Notes under the pieces: generated by a model
Told to the model about the DNA's origin: nothing
Database searches by the model: none
The model's input: the letters and a program-made list of their open reading frames with translations, nothing else
Shown: one piece after another, positions 45,990-55,350 of the stretch
Position numbering within the stretch: the stretch's first letter is position 1
Layout: each line of letters begins with the position of its first letter
NCBI GenBank assembly: GCA_047974405.1
Contig: JBKECI010000019.1
Location: forward strand, 62,001-126,000
From: UPXZ01 sp047974405
GTDB lineage: Bacteria > Bacteroidota > Bacteroidia > Bacteroidales > Paludibacteraceae
Length of the DNA stretch: 64,000 nucleotides
Direction: 5' to 3'
Translations under genes and position numbers: made by a program

Positions 45990-46937
45990 ATGACTCAACA
46001 GCAGGATACCACATTATCCAAATCCAACGAAGATATAGCGACAAAAACGAAACAAATCGCACCATCGGGTGTATCGAGCAAAACTACGCTTCACTCTACT
46101 CAACAACCGGAGAAAGATTCAATGTCAATAAAATCTCCGATTCGAACGGCAAACTTTCCCATCGAAGCGGCTTTGCAAGGCGGTATGGATACGGCAAAAA
46201 GCCCCTTGCCACAAATGATTTCCGACTCTATTTCCGGCAACGATTCGCTGAGGATGCAAAAACCGATTATCGGCAACGAAGGAAAATCGCATCCCCCTTT
46301 GCCGGCTAACGAAATGTGGGTGTTTGTGGCGCTTATGATTTTGTTTGCACTCCTAGCATTTAACTTTAGGCGTTTCTCGGCTCTTATTGCAGATCAGACA
46401 AAGTCGTTTTTCAAAAAAGAGGACACCATTGTGAGGCGTTTCTTTTCCTCTATCAATACTTTGAGATTTAAGTCTCAATTTCTTCTGTTTTCCATCGGCG
46501 TATTTTCGCTGTATGTATATATCTTATTCTACAACCCTACTGACGCCTTTCGCCTCGTTACTTTTTTGAAAATATTAGGAGTAACATCGGGGTTTTATCT
46601 GCTGAAGGTATTAACAGTCGATTTTATAGGATATGTTTTTTTTGATACAAGAAAAACAAAAATTTTCAAAGATATTTTGTTTAATCTCTCCACTCTCCTT
46701 TTCATTTTTGTTTTCGCGTTGTTGATAGCAAAAATTTACTTGTTGCCGATATTCGATTTTCCTATAGATTGCGTTGGGATATCCCTTTTAGTTTTTTTTT
46801 ATATTTTATTGTTTATCAAAGTTTTTATAATATTTTACACAAAAGCATTGGGTGTATTTTATATTTTTTTGTATCTTTGCACCCTCGAAATTTTACCGCT
46901 TTTGATACTGTTTTGGGTATATCATTTTATCGTGTAA
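45990..46937 (+). CDS. DUF4271 membrane protein
   Basis: 315 residues: a long polar Thr/Ser/Lys N-terminal tail (~1-105), then five or six membrane helices (for example VFVALMILFALLAFNFRRF, FLLFSIGVFSLYVYILFY). Characteristic of DUF4271, a Bacteroidota family almost always upstream of hemD. Function unknown. It begins 11 nt after the LOG gene. The last ~90 nt carry the promoter of the next gene. Confidence 0.82.
   Translation: MTQQQDTTLSKSNEDIATKTKQIAPSGVSSKTTLHSTQQPEKDSMSIKSPIRTANFPIEAALQGGMDTAKSPLPQMISDSISGNDSLRMQKPIIGNEGKSHPPLPANEMWVFVALMILFALLAFNFRRFSALIADQTKSFFKKEDTIVRRFFSSINTLRFKSQFLLFSIGVFSLYVYILFYNPTDAFRLVTFLKILGVTSGFYLLKVLTVDFIGYVFFDTRKTKIFKDILFNLSTLLFIFVFALLIAKIYLLPIFDFPIDCVGISLLVFFYILLFIKVFIIFYTKALGVFYIFLYLCTLEILPLLILFWVYHFIV
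46848..46879 (+). promoter_or_regulatory. Internal promoter for hemD within the DUF4271 gene
   Basis: TTG (46848-46850), 21 nt, TATCTTTG (46872-46879), inside the 3' end of the DUF4271 coding sequence, about 85 nt before the hemD start. Confidence 0.5.
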
Positions 46938-46965
46938 TCTCTTGTAAAATAAAAAACTTACTACC

Positions 46966-47730
46966 TTGAAAATAAAGAAGATACTTGTGTCTCAACCTCG
47001 TCCTACAACGGAAAAATCTCCCTACTTCGATATCATTGAAAGATACAACATAAAGATAGATTTTCGTCCGTTTATAAAAGTAGAGGCGGTTTATGCCAAA
47101 GAATTTCGTACACAGCGAATATCCATTTTAGATCACACTGCCATTATTTTTAATGCCAGACACGGTGTGGATCATTTTTTTCGTTTGTGTGAAGAATTGA
47201 GGATATCTGTACCGGAATCGATGAAATATTTTTGCGTGTCCGAAACAGTTGCGTTGTATTTACAGAAATACATTCAGTATCGTAAAAGAAAAATATTTTT
47301 CAGCCCTACTGGAAAGTTTGGAGATATGACCGCACAATTCAACAAACATTCCAACGAAAAATATCTCTACATTACATCCAACGTAAGAAATGAAGAGACA
47401 ATGCTCTCTTTGGAAAATTGCAATATAGAATTCGACCAGGCTATCATGTACAAAACGGTAAGCAACGACTTTCAGCCCAACGAAGATATCAACTACGATA
47501 TGTTTATATTTTTTAGCCCTGCGGGAATAGATTCTCTTTTGAAAAACTTTCCTAACTTTAAGCAAGGAGATATTTTGCTGGGTTGCTTTGGAGCCAACAC
47601 GGCGCAAGCTGTTAAGGATGCCGGATTGCGGTTAGATTTAGAGGCTCCGACCAAAGAATTTCCCTCTATGACGATGGCTCTCGACAATTTTTTGAAAGAA
47701 AACAGCAAAAAAGAAAAATCGAAAAAATAA
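46966..47730 (+). CDS. hemD: Uroporphyrinogen-III synthase
   Basis: 254-residue HemD-fold protein that cyclises hydroxymethylbilane. Features: KILVSQPRPTTEKSPYFDI (family N-terminus), IIFNARHGVDHFF, YLYITSNVRNEE and FFSPAGIDSLLKNF. It starts with TTG at 46966: the conserved MKIKKILVSQP begins there and no ATG is available. The sequence is divergent, as usual for HemD. No other heme gene is adjacent. Confidence 0.87.
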   Translation: MKIKKILVSQPRPTTEKSPYFDIIERYNIKIDFRPFIKVEAVYAKEFRTQRISILDHTAIIFNARHGVDHFFRLCEELRISVPESMKYFCVSETVALYLQKYIQYRKRKIFFSPTGKFGDMTAQFNKHSNEKYLYITSNVRNEETMLSLENCNIEFDQAIMYKTVSNDFQPNEDINYDMFIFFSPAGIDSLLKNFPNFKQGDILLGCFGANTAQAVKDAGLRLDLEAPTKEFPSMTMALDNFLKENSKKEKSKK

Positions 47731-47759
47731 GTCCATAATTCAAGGTTTATATATTTCTT

Positions 47760-47800
47760 ATCCCAATTGTACGATTTTTCGTACATTTGGGATATTTTTT
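47760..47800 (+). terminator. Terminator after hemD
   Basis: Stem ATCCCAATTGTACG (47760-47773) / CGTACATTTGGGAT (47780-47793), one mismatch, followed by ATTTTTT. Confidence 0.85.
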
Positions 47801-47851
47801 CTAACATAACCTATTGACGACAACAGCCGGATTTATTAAAAAAAAAGAAAT

Positions 47852-48259
47852 ATGTACACGTTTCCCAAACAAGAACATCTTTACGGAAAAAAAAATATAG
47901 AATCTCTGATGAGTAACGGAAGTTCATTTTTGACATACCCGCTGCGTGTGGTTTTTTGCACGGCTGATGATGATGAACTTGTACCTGTGAGGGTGATGGT
48001 AAGTGTTTCCAAAAAAAGATTTAAACTTGCCGTGAAACGCAACAGGATAAAACGACTGACACGTGAAGCGTATCGACTGAATAAGCATACGATAGTCTCT
48101 TTTGCCATCAAAAATAACTTAAAACTACACATCGCGTTTCAGTATGTAGCTACCGAGATAGAAACATACGATAAAATAGACGAAAAGATGAAAACAGCAA
48201 TAAAAAAAATAATTCAAAATTTGGGAAAAAACGATGAAAGTGATAAAAAAAGCAATTGA
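47852..48259 (+). CDS. rnpA: Ribonuclease P protein component
   Basis: RnpA (135 aa), basic protein subunit of RNase P for tRNA 5' maturation. N-terminal FPKQEHLYGKKNIESL and the RNA-binding box VKRNRIKRLTREAYRLNK (the RNR motif) are clear. It overlaps yidD by 26 nt, the usual rnpA-yidD arrangement. Confidence 0.94.
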   Translation: MYTFPKQEHLYGKKNIESLMSNGSSFLTYPLRVVFCTADDDELVPVRVMVSVSKKRFKLAVKRNRIKRLTREAYRLNKHTIVSFAIKNNLKLHIAFQYVATEIETYDKIDEKMKTAIKKIIQNLGKNDESDKKSN

Positions 48260-48488
48260 ATTTATCGTACTGTTGCCTGTTTATTTTTACAGATACAGTA
48301 TTTCACCTCTGAAACCCCCTTCTTGTCGTTATACACCCACCTGCTCTGACTATTTCATCCAAGCTGTTAAAAAGCACGGAGTGATAAAAGGGGTTTATCT
48401 TGCTACAAAGCGAATTTTGAGTTGTAATCCTTGGGGCGGAAGCGGACATGACCCTGTTCCTGATAAGTTTAGTTTTAAAAAAAAGTAG
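48234..48488 (+). CDS. yidD: Membrane protein insertion efficiency factor YidD
   Basis: YidD (84 aa): IEFIVLLPVYFYRYSISPL, then CRYTPTCSDYFIQAVKKHG and CNPWGGSGHDPVP, with the three conserved cysteines. It assists YidC-dependent insertion of inner-membrane proteins. It starts inside rnpA. Confidence 0.95.
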   Translation: MKVIKKAIEFIVLLPVYFYRYSISPLKPPSCRYTPTCSDYFIQAVKKHGVIKGVYLATKRILSCNPWGGSGHDPVPDKFSFKKK

Positions 48489-48606
48489 TACTTTTGCATT
48501 TCTGCTAAAAAAGAGAAAATTATAAACAGACAAGAGAATTATTTGCCTCATTATCAATCGATAATTCGACGTGTGCTTGGTAACCACGTAAAAAAAAACA
48601 AGAAAA

Positions 48607-49290
48607 ATGAAGAAACAAGTTTCCGTAGCCTTTATGGCAAGTGGTTTAGTGTTTGCCACCTGCCTTATCGTTTCAAATATCGTTGAACAAAAACTTATCA
48701 ATATCGGTCCCGTTGAAGCAACTGCCGGACTGCTTATTTTCCCTATATCGTATATTATCAACGACATTATTGCCGAAGTGTGGGGTTACAAAAAAGCCCG
48801 GCTAATAATATGGCTCGGATTTTTAATGAATTTTTTTGCTGTTGCTGTTTTTAAACTGAGTATAGAAGTGTCTGGTTCGGCAAATTTTGGCCATCAAGAG
48901 GCTTTTGCTCTGGTCTTGGGTAGCAATACAGCGCGTATTACTGCCGCAAGTTTTGTTGCTTTTCTTTTGGGGGCGTTTACCAACGCTTTTGTAATGAGCA
49001 AGATGAAAATACTGCAAAAAGGTAGAAATTTTTCCCTACGCGCGGTAGTTTCCACCCTTTTTGGCGAAGGTATCGATTCGGTTATATTTTTCAATATTGC
49101 TTTTTATGGCATTATCCCCACCGATATTATTTTTGAACTGATAATGACACAGACTTTGATGAAAACAGGCTATGAAATTGTTGTGCTTCCACTTACCAAC
49201 TACATAGTTCGCAAAGTAAAACGTATTGAAGGGGTTGATGTTTACGATAAGAATATCTCGTACAATCCCTTAAAAATAAAAGATATCTAA
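48607..49290 (+). CDS. Queuosine precursor transporter (YhhQ)
   Basis: 227-residue membrane protein of the YhhQ/VUT-1 family, six predicted helices. Typical segments: GPVEATAGLLIFPISYIIND, VWGYKKARLIIWLGF, and FTNAFVMSKMKI. Imports queuine precursors (preQ0/preQ1) for tRNA modification. It ends 15 nt from convergent ychF. Confidence 0.9.
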   Translation: MKKQVSVAFMASGLVFATCLIVSNIVEQKLINIGPVEATAGLLIFPISYIINDIIAEVWGYKKARLIIWLGFLMNFFAVAVFKLSIEVSGSANFGHQEAFALVLGSNTARITAASFVAFLLGAFTNAFVMSKMKILQKGRNFSLRAVVSTLFGEGIDSVIFFNIAFYGIIPTDIIFELIMTQTLMKTGYEIVVLPLTNYIVRKVKRIEGVDVYDKNISYNPLKIKDI

Positions 49291-49305
49291 AATTATTGAA
49301 AGCGG

Positions 49306-50409
49306 TTACACATTAAATCTAAAGTGCATGATATCTCCATCTTGCACTAAATATTCTTTCCCTTCAACGCTCATTTTGCCGGTGTCTTTTACTGCGCTTT
49401 CCGAGCCGTATTTTATATAATCGTCGTATTTTATCACTTCGGCGCGAATAAAACCTTTTTCAAAATCGGTATGTATCACTCCCGCGCATTGAGGTGCTTT
49501 CCAGCCTTTGTGAAATGTCCATGCACGCACTTCTTGCACTCCGGCGGTAAAAAATGTTTGCAAGTTGAGCAGGTGATAGGCTGCTTTTATCAAACGCGCT
49601 ACCCCTGATTCTTGCAATCCTACTTCCTCCAAAAACATTTGTCTCTCTTCAAAGGTATCAAACTCGGCTATTTCCGATTCTATTTTGGCGGCGACAATTA
49701 GTATTTCGGCATTTTCGTTTTTTACGGATTCCCGCACCTCGTTAACGTATTTGTTTCCATTTACAGCACTTGCTTCGTCCACATTGCAAATGTACATAAC
49801 CGGCTTTCCTGTCAGCAGATAAAGTTCTCTGGCTGTTTTAGCATCGTCTTTATTGTCAAATGTTACCGTCCGTGCCGATTCTCCTTTCAAAAGCGTTTCG
49901 CGAATTTGAGTGTAAATATTGTACGCACGCAACGCTTCTTTATCGCCACCCGTTTTGGCTTGTTTTTCCACTTTATTGATACGGGTTTCGAGGGTTTCAA
50001 GATCTTTTATCTGCAATTCGGCATCAATTATTTCTTTATCTCGCACTGGATTGACGGTTCCGTCGATATGGGTTACGTTTTCATCGTCGAAACAGCGCAA
50101 CACATGCAAAATGGCATCCGTTTCACGAATATTAGCAAGAAACTTATTGCCCAACCCCTCTCCTTTGCTGGCTCCTTTTACCAATCCGGCAATATCCACA
50201 ATTTCTACAGTGGTAGGAACTATTTTTTGCGGATGCACCAATTCCGATAACTTATTCAAACGCTCGTCGGGGACGGTAATCACCCCCACATTGGGTTCGA
50301 TGGTACAAAAAGGGAAGTTTGCCGCTTGCGCTTTGGCATTGGAAAGACAGTTGAAAAGAGTAGATTTACCCACGTTGGGTAAACCAACGATTCCGCATTG
50401 TAAAGACAT
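49306..50409 (-). CDS. ychF: Redox-regulated ATPase YchF (OBG-like)
   Basis: YchF (367 aa), ribosome-associated ATPase of the Obg family. G1 GLPNVGKSTLFN, G3 DIAGLVKGASKGEGLGN, G4-like CNVDE, and the C-terminal TGS domain with IHTDFEKGFIRAEVIKYDD. The G4 NxxE form explains its ATP preference. Length is standard. Confidence 0.96.
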   Translation of the reverse strand: MSLQCGIVGLPNVGKSTLFNCLSNAKAQAANFPFCTIEPNVGVITVPDERLNKLSELVHPQKIVPTTVEIVDIAGLVKGASKGEGLGNKFLANIRETDAILHVLRCFDDENVTHIDGTVNPVRDKEIIDAELQIKDLETLETRINKVEKQAKTGGDKEALRAYNIYTQIRETLLKGESARTVTFDNKDDAKTARELYLLTGKPVMYICNVDEASAVNGNKYVNEVRESVKNENAEILIVAAKIESEIAEFDTFEERQMFLEEVGLQESGVARLIKAAYHLLNLQTFFTAGVQEVRAWTFHKGWKAPQCAGVIHTDFEKGFIRAEVIKYDDYIKYGSESAVKDTGKMSVEGKEYLVQDGDIMHFRFNV

Positions 50410-50420
50410 TTATTATTGTT

Positions 50421-50618
50421 TTATACTATTGTTACTAAATATTTATATACTAAAGAAATATCGATTGTTGCCCCGAAATTCAACAACGTGCCGATTAAAA
50501 CATATTCGGTGAGTTGCACCTCTTTTGATTTTTTCAAAGCCGATTTCAAAGTAGTGAGCCAGGCACTTACGTTCATTTCATGGAAATGCATAATGTCGCC
50601 TGTGGTTACAGCTTTCAT
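50421..50618 (-). CDS. Small hypothetical protein with its own promoter
   Basis: 65-residue protein I do not recognise, MKAVTTGDIMHFHEMNVSAW at the N-terminus, and a hydrophobic C-terminal third (SLVYKYLVTIV). What makes it credible is a consensus promoter on the same strand ending 34 nt upstream. It ends 11 nt before ychF's start on the same strand, so both may be cotranscribed. Confidence 0.5.
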   Translation of the reverse strand: MKAVTTGDIMHFHEMNVSAWLTTLKSALKKSKEVQLTEYVLIGTLLNFGATIDISLVYKYLVTIV

Positions 50619-50651
50619 TTTTTATTGTATGATTCAATAAAAAACACCGGA

Positions 50652-50683
50652 CAAATGTACGATATTTTGTATTATCGGGCAAA
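50652..50683 (-). promoter_or_regulatory. Consensus promoter on minus strand upstream of the small ORF and ychF
   Basis: Minus strand TTTG (50683-50680), 20 nt, TACATTTG (50659-50652). Confidence 0.65.
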
Positions 50684-50724
50684 TAGGCGATAATCGCTAT
50701 TGGAGAAACACAGATTTATCTATT

Positions 50725-51288
50725 CTACCAAATTTCTCCGATAACCTTAGGAAAATATTCATATTCCAATTGGTGTACTTTGGTGGCAATATCGTTGGGT
50801 GTATCGCTTTTGTCTATCGCGCATTTTGCCTGAAAAATGATGTTTCCCTCATCGTAATTTTCGTTTACATAATGGATAGTAATACCACTCTCTCTTTCTT
50901 TTGCAGCTTTTACAGCCTCGTGCACATGAGGTCCGTACATCCCTTTTCCGCCATACTTTGGTAAGAGTGCAGGGTGAATATTGATGATTTTGTTGGGAAA
51001 CGCAGCAAGGATAGTAGGAGAAATTTTCAGTAAAAATCCGGCAAGAACTATAAATTTTATACGATGACTGTCAAGTAATTGCAAGATTTTATCCCCTTTC
51101 AAAAAATCTTCTTTAGAAAATGTAAAAGAGGGTATGCCAAATGTTTTTGCACGCTCATGCACATAAGCGTCTGCTCTGTTTGAAACAATTAAAGGAAAAG
51201 AAAACCTATTTGAATTGCCGAAATATTGGATAATATTTTCGGCATTGGAACCCGAACCCGATGCGAATATTGCTATATTTTTACCCAT
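50725..51288 (-). CDS. purN: Phosphoribosylglycinamide formyltransferase
   Basis: PurN (187 aa), third step of purine synthesis with 10-formyl-THF. IAIFASGSGSNAENII (phosphate loop), NIHPALLPKYGGKGMYG (catalytic His) and VNENYDEGNIIFQAKC (catalytic Asp) are present. Standard length. Divergent from acpP-fabF. Confidence 0.96.
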   Translation of the reverse strand: MGKNIAIFASGSGSNAENIIQYFGNSNRFSFPLIVSNRADAYVHERAKTFGIPSFTFSKEDFLKGDKILQLLDSHRIKFIVLAGFLLKISPTILAAFPNKIINIHPALLPKYGGKGMYGPHVHEAVKAAKERESGITIHYVNENYDEGNIIFQAKCAIDKSDTPNDIATKVHQLEYEYFPKVIGEIW

Positions 51289-51438
51289 TTTGCTCTATGT
51301 AATTGCTCATATTTCCTAAAAATGTGCAAAAAAATGCATTTTTTTGATGAAAATGTGCGGATATGTCATGATTATTTTGTTACTTTGCACCGCAAATTTA
51401 TAAAACAATTTTTATTTAATAATTAAAAAAGAAAAATT

Positions 51439-51675
51439 ATGTCAGAAGTTGCAGAAAAAGTAAAAGCTATTATCGTTGACAAATTGGGCGTGGACGAATC
51501 AGAAGTGATTGAAGCTGCTAATTTTACAAATGATCTTGGTGCAGACTCATTAGATACGGTTGAATTAATCATGGAATTTGAAAAAGAATTCGGTGTATCT
51601 ATTCCCGATGAAGAAGCCCAAAAAATTGCAACCGTAGGCGACGCTATCGCTCACGTTGAAGCTTTGAAAAAATAA
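51439..51675 (+). CDS. acpP: Acyl carrier protein
   Basis: ACP (78 aa) with the 4'-phosphopantetheine attachment Ser in NDLGADSLDTVELIMEFEKE, followed by the acidic PDEEAQKI. Carrier for fatty-acid intermediates. A TACTTTG -7-like element at 51381-51387 precedes it. fabF follows after 20 nt. Confidence 0.97.
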   Translation: MSEVAEKVKAIIVDKLGVDESEVIEAANFTNDLGADSLDTVELIMEFEKEFGVSIPDEEAQKIATVGDAIAHVEALKK

Positions 51676-51695
51676 ATTTCTTATAATTCTTTTTT

Positions 51696-52958
51696 ATGGA
51701 ATTAAAAAGAGTCGTGGTAACGGGTGTCGGTGCCTTAACTCCATTAGGACTTACTGCCGCGGAAACGTGGGAGAATGCCGTAAATGGCGTGAGTGGCGCT
51801 GCTCCTATTACGCGTTTTGATGCATCGCTGTTCAAAACAAAATTTGCTTGCGAAGTCAAAGGGTTTGACCCTGTATCTCACTTTGATAGAAAAGAGATAC
51901 GAAAAATGGATCTTTACACCCAATATGCCTTGGTGGCAGCAAAAGAAGCGATAGAAAACAGCAATCTTGATCTTGAAAAAGTTGATAAAGACGAGATAGG
52001 GGTAATTTTTGCTGCCGGAATTGGCGGTATTACCACCTTTGAACAAGAGGTAGCATATTACTACAGTAATATAGAGCAAGGGCCCAAGTTCAATCCATTC
52101 TTTATTCCAAAGATGATTTCGGATATTGCTGCAGGTCAAATATCAATACAGTATGGGTTTCGTGGGCCAAACTACTCCACTACCTCCGCTTGTGCCTCAT
52201 CGACACATGCTTTGGTAGATGCCTTTAATCTTATCCGCCTTGGCAAAGCCAATGCCATTGTAGCAGGAGGAGCCGAAGCGGCAATAACTCCCGGTGGAGT
52301 TGGCGGATTCAATGCACTCACAGCACTCTCTACCAAAAATGACGAATACCAAACAGCTTCTCGCCCTTTTAGTGCCAGTCGCGATGGATTTGTGATGGGC
52401 GAAGGCGCCGGCTGCCTTGTATTGGAAGAGTTGGAACATGCATTAGCCAGGGGGGCAAATATACTGTGTGAGATAGTAGGAGGTGGGTTTTCTGCCGATG
52501 CCTATCACCTTACGGCAACTCATCCCGAAGGAGTAGGAGCCACTTTGGTTATGAAGCGTGCATTAAAAGATGCCCAAATGAATCCGGAAGACATTGACTA
52601 CATTAATGTACACGGTACATCTACTCCTGTAGGAGATCCTTCGGAAGTAAAAGCCATCAAAGAGGTATTTGGTAACCATGCATTTGCTCTCAACATCAGC
52701 TCTACCAAATCGATGACAGGACACCTATTGGGAGCTGCCGGTGCGGTTGAGGGAATGATAACGGCCCTTTCGGTGGCAAATGATATTGTTCCACCAACTA
52801 TTAACCACATGGAAGGAGACGATGACCTTGATATTGATTACAAATTGAATTTCACATTTAATAAGGCACAACAGCGAACAATAAATACCGCACTTTCCAA
52901 TACATTTGGTTTTGGTGGGCATAATGCAAGTGTAATATTCAAAAAATTCAAAAAATAA
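51696..52958 (+). CDS. fabF: Beta-ketoacyl-ACP synthase II
   Basis: FabF (420 aa), condensing enzyme of fatty-acid elongation. Catalytic Cys in YSTTSACASSTHAL, His in NVHGTSTPVGD and in STKSMTGHLLGAAGAVE, and C-terminal NTFGFGGHNAS. Complete and typical, in an acpP-fabF operon closed by a terminator. Confidence 0.97.
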   Translation: MELKRVVVTGVGALTPLGLTAAETWENAVNGVSGAAPITRFDASLFKTKFACEVKGFDPVSHFDRKEIRKMDLYTQYALVAAKEAIENSNLDLEKVDKDEIGVIFAAGIGGITTFEQEVAYYYSNIEQGPKFNPFFIPKMISDIAAGQISIQYGFRGPNYSTTSACASSTHALVDAFNLIRLGKANAIVAGGAEAAITPGGVGGFNALTALSTKNDEYQTASRPFSASRDGFVMGEGAGCLVLEELEHALARGANILCEIVGGGFSADAYHLTATHPEGVGATLVMKRALKDAQMNPEDIDYINVHGTSTPVGDPSEVKAIKEVFGNHAFALNISSTKSMTGHLLGAAGAVEGMITALSVANDIVPPTINHMEGDDDLDIDYKLNFTFNKAQQRTINTALSNTFGFGGHNASVIFKKFKK

Positions 52959-52986
52959 TGTATTAGATGTACTAACATCATAAAAA

Positions 52987-53020
52987 AAACTCTTTTCGAT
53001 GATTCGAAAAGAGTTTTTTT
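52987..53020 (+). terminator. Terminator after fabF
   Basis: Perfect 12-bp stem AAACTCTTTTCG (52987-52998) / CGAAAAGAGTTT (53005-53016) plus a T-run. Confidence 0.88.
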
Positions 53021-53296
53021 ATCTATTCTTCACCTCGTAGCTAATTTGTCATTTTCCGATTTTTTTCGATTATCGCCTTCTCTCCCTTTTTCTTGTAAGA
53101 TAATTCTTTTACTCATCGTTGCGTATAAACGTTTTTTTTATTCGATGGAAAAAGGGATGATTTAAAGATGAGCGCATTGACTCTGGAGTACAAACAGGGG
53201 TTAGATATGCAACCAATCTAAAAAAAAGAAAAACCATTCTACTGCTAAGCGTATAAAAACCAAGCAAAGATTAAAAATAAATTTCTATTTTTGTAA

Positions 53297-53494
53297 ACTG
53301 TACCACTCTATACACGAGAATGTAGAGCCTGTGAATGTGTAAACAAACTTATTGAACGGTACATTCCTAAAAATACGGATTTTTACGAAGTTACCGAGAA
53401 ACAGATAGAAGTAAATAGAGAAAGTAAAATAATCGATACCGTAAAAGAACTAGACATATCATTTCTGGTAAAAAAACGGACAAACTATCAGTAG
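53297..53494 (+). other. Start-less open frame, possible gene remnant, in a 555-nt gap
   Basis: The gap 53021-53575 between fabF and radA has no recognisable gene. A 65-codon frame here has Cys-rich ECRACECVNKLIERYIPKN and a charged rest, but no ATG, GTG or TTG in frame and a TAA directly before it. A -7-like TATTTTTG sits at 53286-53293. It could be the tail of a decayed gene or an unusual-start small gene. Nothing else in the gap stands out. Confidence 0.22.
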
Positions 53495-53575
53495 AAATTC
53501 TACTACGTTTGCAAACCAAACTCAGTAGCAGGAACTTAACCACAAACTAAAAATAACTTTGCTTAAACTTTGAAA

Positions 53576-54955
53576 ATGGCTAAAACAAAAATCGTATATG
53601 TGTGCCAAAATTGTGGCGTAGATTCTCCCAAATGGATTGGCAAATGTCCATCTTGCGGAGCTTGGAACTCGTATGTGGAAGAAATAATAAGCAAAGAACC
53701 TACCCATAAAATATCCTTAACCGGATTTGATACTCCAAAACAAAAACCGATACTTATCTCTGAAGTAAAAACAAGCCGAGAGCAACGGACAAATACTGGG
53801 AACAATGAATTGAACCGCGTGCTGGGTGGCGGATTGGTGCAAGGTTCGCTGGTGCTAATAGGGGGAGAACCCGGTATAGGCAAATCAACATTGGTGTTGC
53901 AGGTAGTGTTAAATCTGAAAGAGAGAAAAACACTCTATGTATCGGGCGAAGAGAGTGTACAACAGCTTAAATTACGTGCTGAGCGACTTGGTTTTAAGCA
54001 TCCCGATTGCTATGTCATAAGTGAAACTTCTCTGGAACAAATCTTTGTCCATGTGCAAAATACCAACCCAGACATACTCATTGTCGATTCCATACAAACC
54101 ATTACTACCGAAACCATTGATTCTTCTCCCGGTAGCGTTTCGCAAGTACGTGAGTGTGCAGCGGCGTTGCTTAAATTTTGCAAATCTACGGAAACTCCCG
54201 TATTGCTCGTCGGACATATCAACAAAGAAGGTAGTATTGCCGGTCCAAAGGTATTGGAACACATCGTCGATACTGTGCTGCAATTTGAAGGCGACCAGCA
54301 TTATATGTACCGTATTCTCCGTCCTATCAAAAACCGATTTGGCAGCACATCCGAACTGGGAATTTTTGAAATGCAGCAAAGCGGGCTACGTGAAGTGAGC
54401 AATCCCTCAGAATTGCTACTTACACAAAATTATGAGGGTATGAGTGGTGCAGCAATAGCGTCAGCCATTGAGGGAATTCGTCCGTTTCTTATCGAAGTGC
54501 AAGCCTTGGTTAGTTCTGCCGCTTTTGGAACGCCGCAACGATCGTCCACAGGATTTGACTTGCGGCGACTGAACATGCTGCTGGCAGTCCTCGAAAAGCG
54601 CGCTGGATTTAAACTGGCGCAAAAAGATGTGTTTATGAATATAGCGGGAGGAATAAAAGTGAACGATCCAGCAATTGATTTGGCGGTAATATCAGCCGTT
54701 TTGTCGTCCAACGTAGATATTGCCCTTGAACCACATGTATGCTTGGCAGGCGAAGTGGGGCTATCAGGCGAGATACGTCCCATCAATCGGATAGAACAAA
54801 GAATATTGGAGGCAGAAAAACTCGGATTTCGGAAAATGATAATTCCTAATATCAATTTGAAAAGTCTTGATTTGAAAAAAATCAATATCGAATTGATACA
54901 AGTAAAGAAAGTAGAAGAAGCGTTCAAGGCTTTGTTTGGTCATAAACAAAAATAA
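53576..54955 (+). CDS. radA: DNA repair protein RadA
   Basis: RadA/Sms (459 aa): N-terminal C4 zinc finger (VCQNCG ... KCPSCGAW), RecA-like ATPase with Walker A GGEPGIGKST, the RadA-specific KNRFGS motif, and a C-terminal Lon-protease-like domain (NIAGGIKVNDPAIDLAV). It drives branch migration in recombination. ATG 53576 is used; an in-frame TTG two codons before is unlikely. Confidence 0.95.
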   Translation: MAKTKIVYVCQNCGVDSPKWIGKCPSCGAWNSYVEEIISKEPTHKISLTGFDTPKQKPILISEVKTSREQRTNTGNNELNRVLGGGLVQGSLVLIGGEPGIGKSTLVLQVVLNLKERKTLYVSGEESVQQLKLRAERLGFKHPDCYVISETSLEQIFVHVQNTNPDILIVDSIQTITTETIDSSPGSVSQVRECAAALLKFCKSTETPVLLVGHINKEGSIAGPKVLEHIVDTVLQFEGDQHYMYRILRPIKNRFGSTSELGIFEMQQSGLREVSNPSELLLTQNYEGMSGAAIASAIEGIRPFLIEVQALVSSAAFGTPQRSSTGFDLRRLNMLLAVLEKRAGFKLAQKDVFMNIAGGIKVNDPAIDLAVISAVLSSNVDIALEPHVCLAGEVGLSGEIRPINRIEQRILEAEKLGFRKMIIPNINLKSLDLKKINIELIQVKKVEEAFKALFGHKQK

Positions 54956-54979
54956 ATTTTGTTTTTTTTCTGTATTATT

Positions 54980-55009
54980 TTTGTAGTCTCAAAAATAACA
55001 CTATCTTTG
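54980..55009 (+). promoter_or_regulatory. Promoter of tRNA-Val
   Basis: TTTG (54980-54983), 18 nt, TATCTTTG (55002-55009), ending 20 nt before the tRNA. Confidence 0.7.
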
Positions 55010-55029
55010 CATCGTTTTTCAGAAATAAA

Positions 55030-55107
55030 GGGCGTTTAGCTCAGCTGGTTCAGAGCATCTGCCTTACAAGCAGAGGGTCGGCGGTTCGAATCCGTCAACG
55101 CCCACCA
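55030..55107 (+). tRNA. tRNA-Val (anticodon UAC)
   Basis: Acceptor GGGCGTT/AACGCCC, D-arm with GCTC-AGCTGGTTCAG-AGC, anticodon stem TCTGC/GCAGA with loop CTTACAA (anticodon TAC, reads GUA), T-arm GGCGG-TTCGAAT-CCGTC, discriminator A and encoded CCA. A complete cloverleaf. It borders the accessory region on its 3' side, a usual integration location. Confidence 0.96.
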
Positions 55108-55112
55108 ATATA

Positions 55113-55150
55113 AATCCTTGTAAATAAGCCATTTACAAGGATTTTTTTAT
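55113..55150 (+). terminator. Terminator after tRNA-Val
   Basis: Perfect 12-bp stem AATCCTTGTAAA (55113-55124) / TTTACAAGGATT (55132-55143), followed by a run of Ts. The remaining ~200 nt to 55350 have no visible gene. Confidence 0.88.
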
Positions 55151-55350
55151 TCCTCAAAATGACCTCTTTTACTCCGGTGTAAAAATAGTGTAAAAAACGC
55201 ATACCTTTTTACTGGTTAATAATCAGATGGTTAATCAATATAAAGATACAAAAAAATATCCATATAATGAAACAACTTTTATGAAAGTTGCTTTTATAAA
55301 AAACGAAATGTCAAGTATCTAATAAATATACTGATATAGTGTTGATTACG

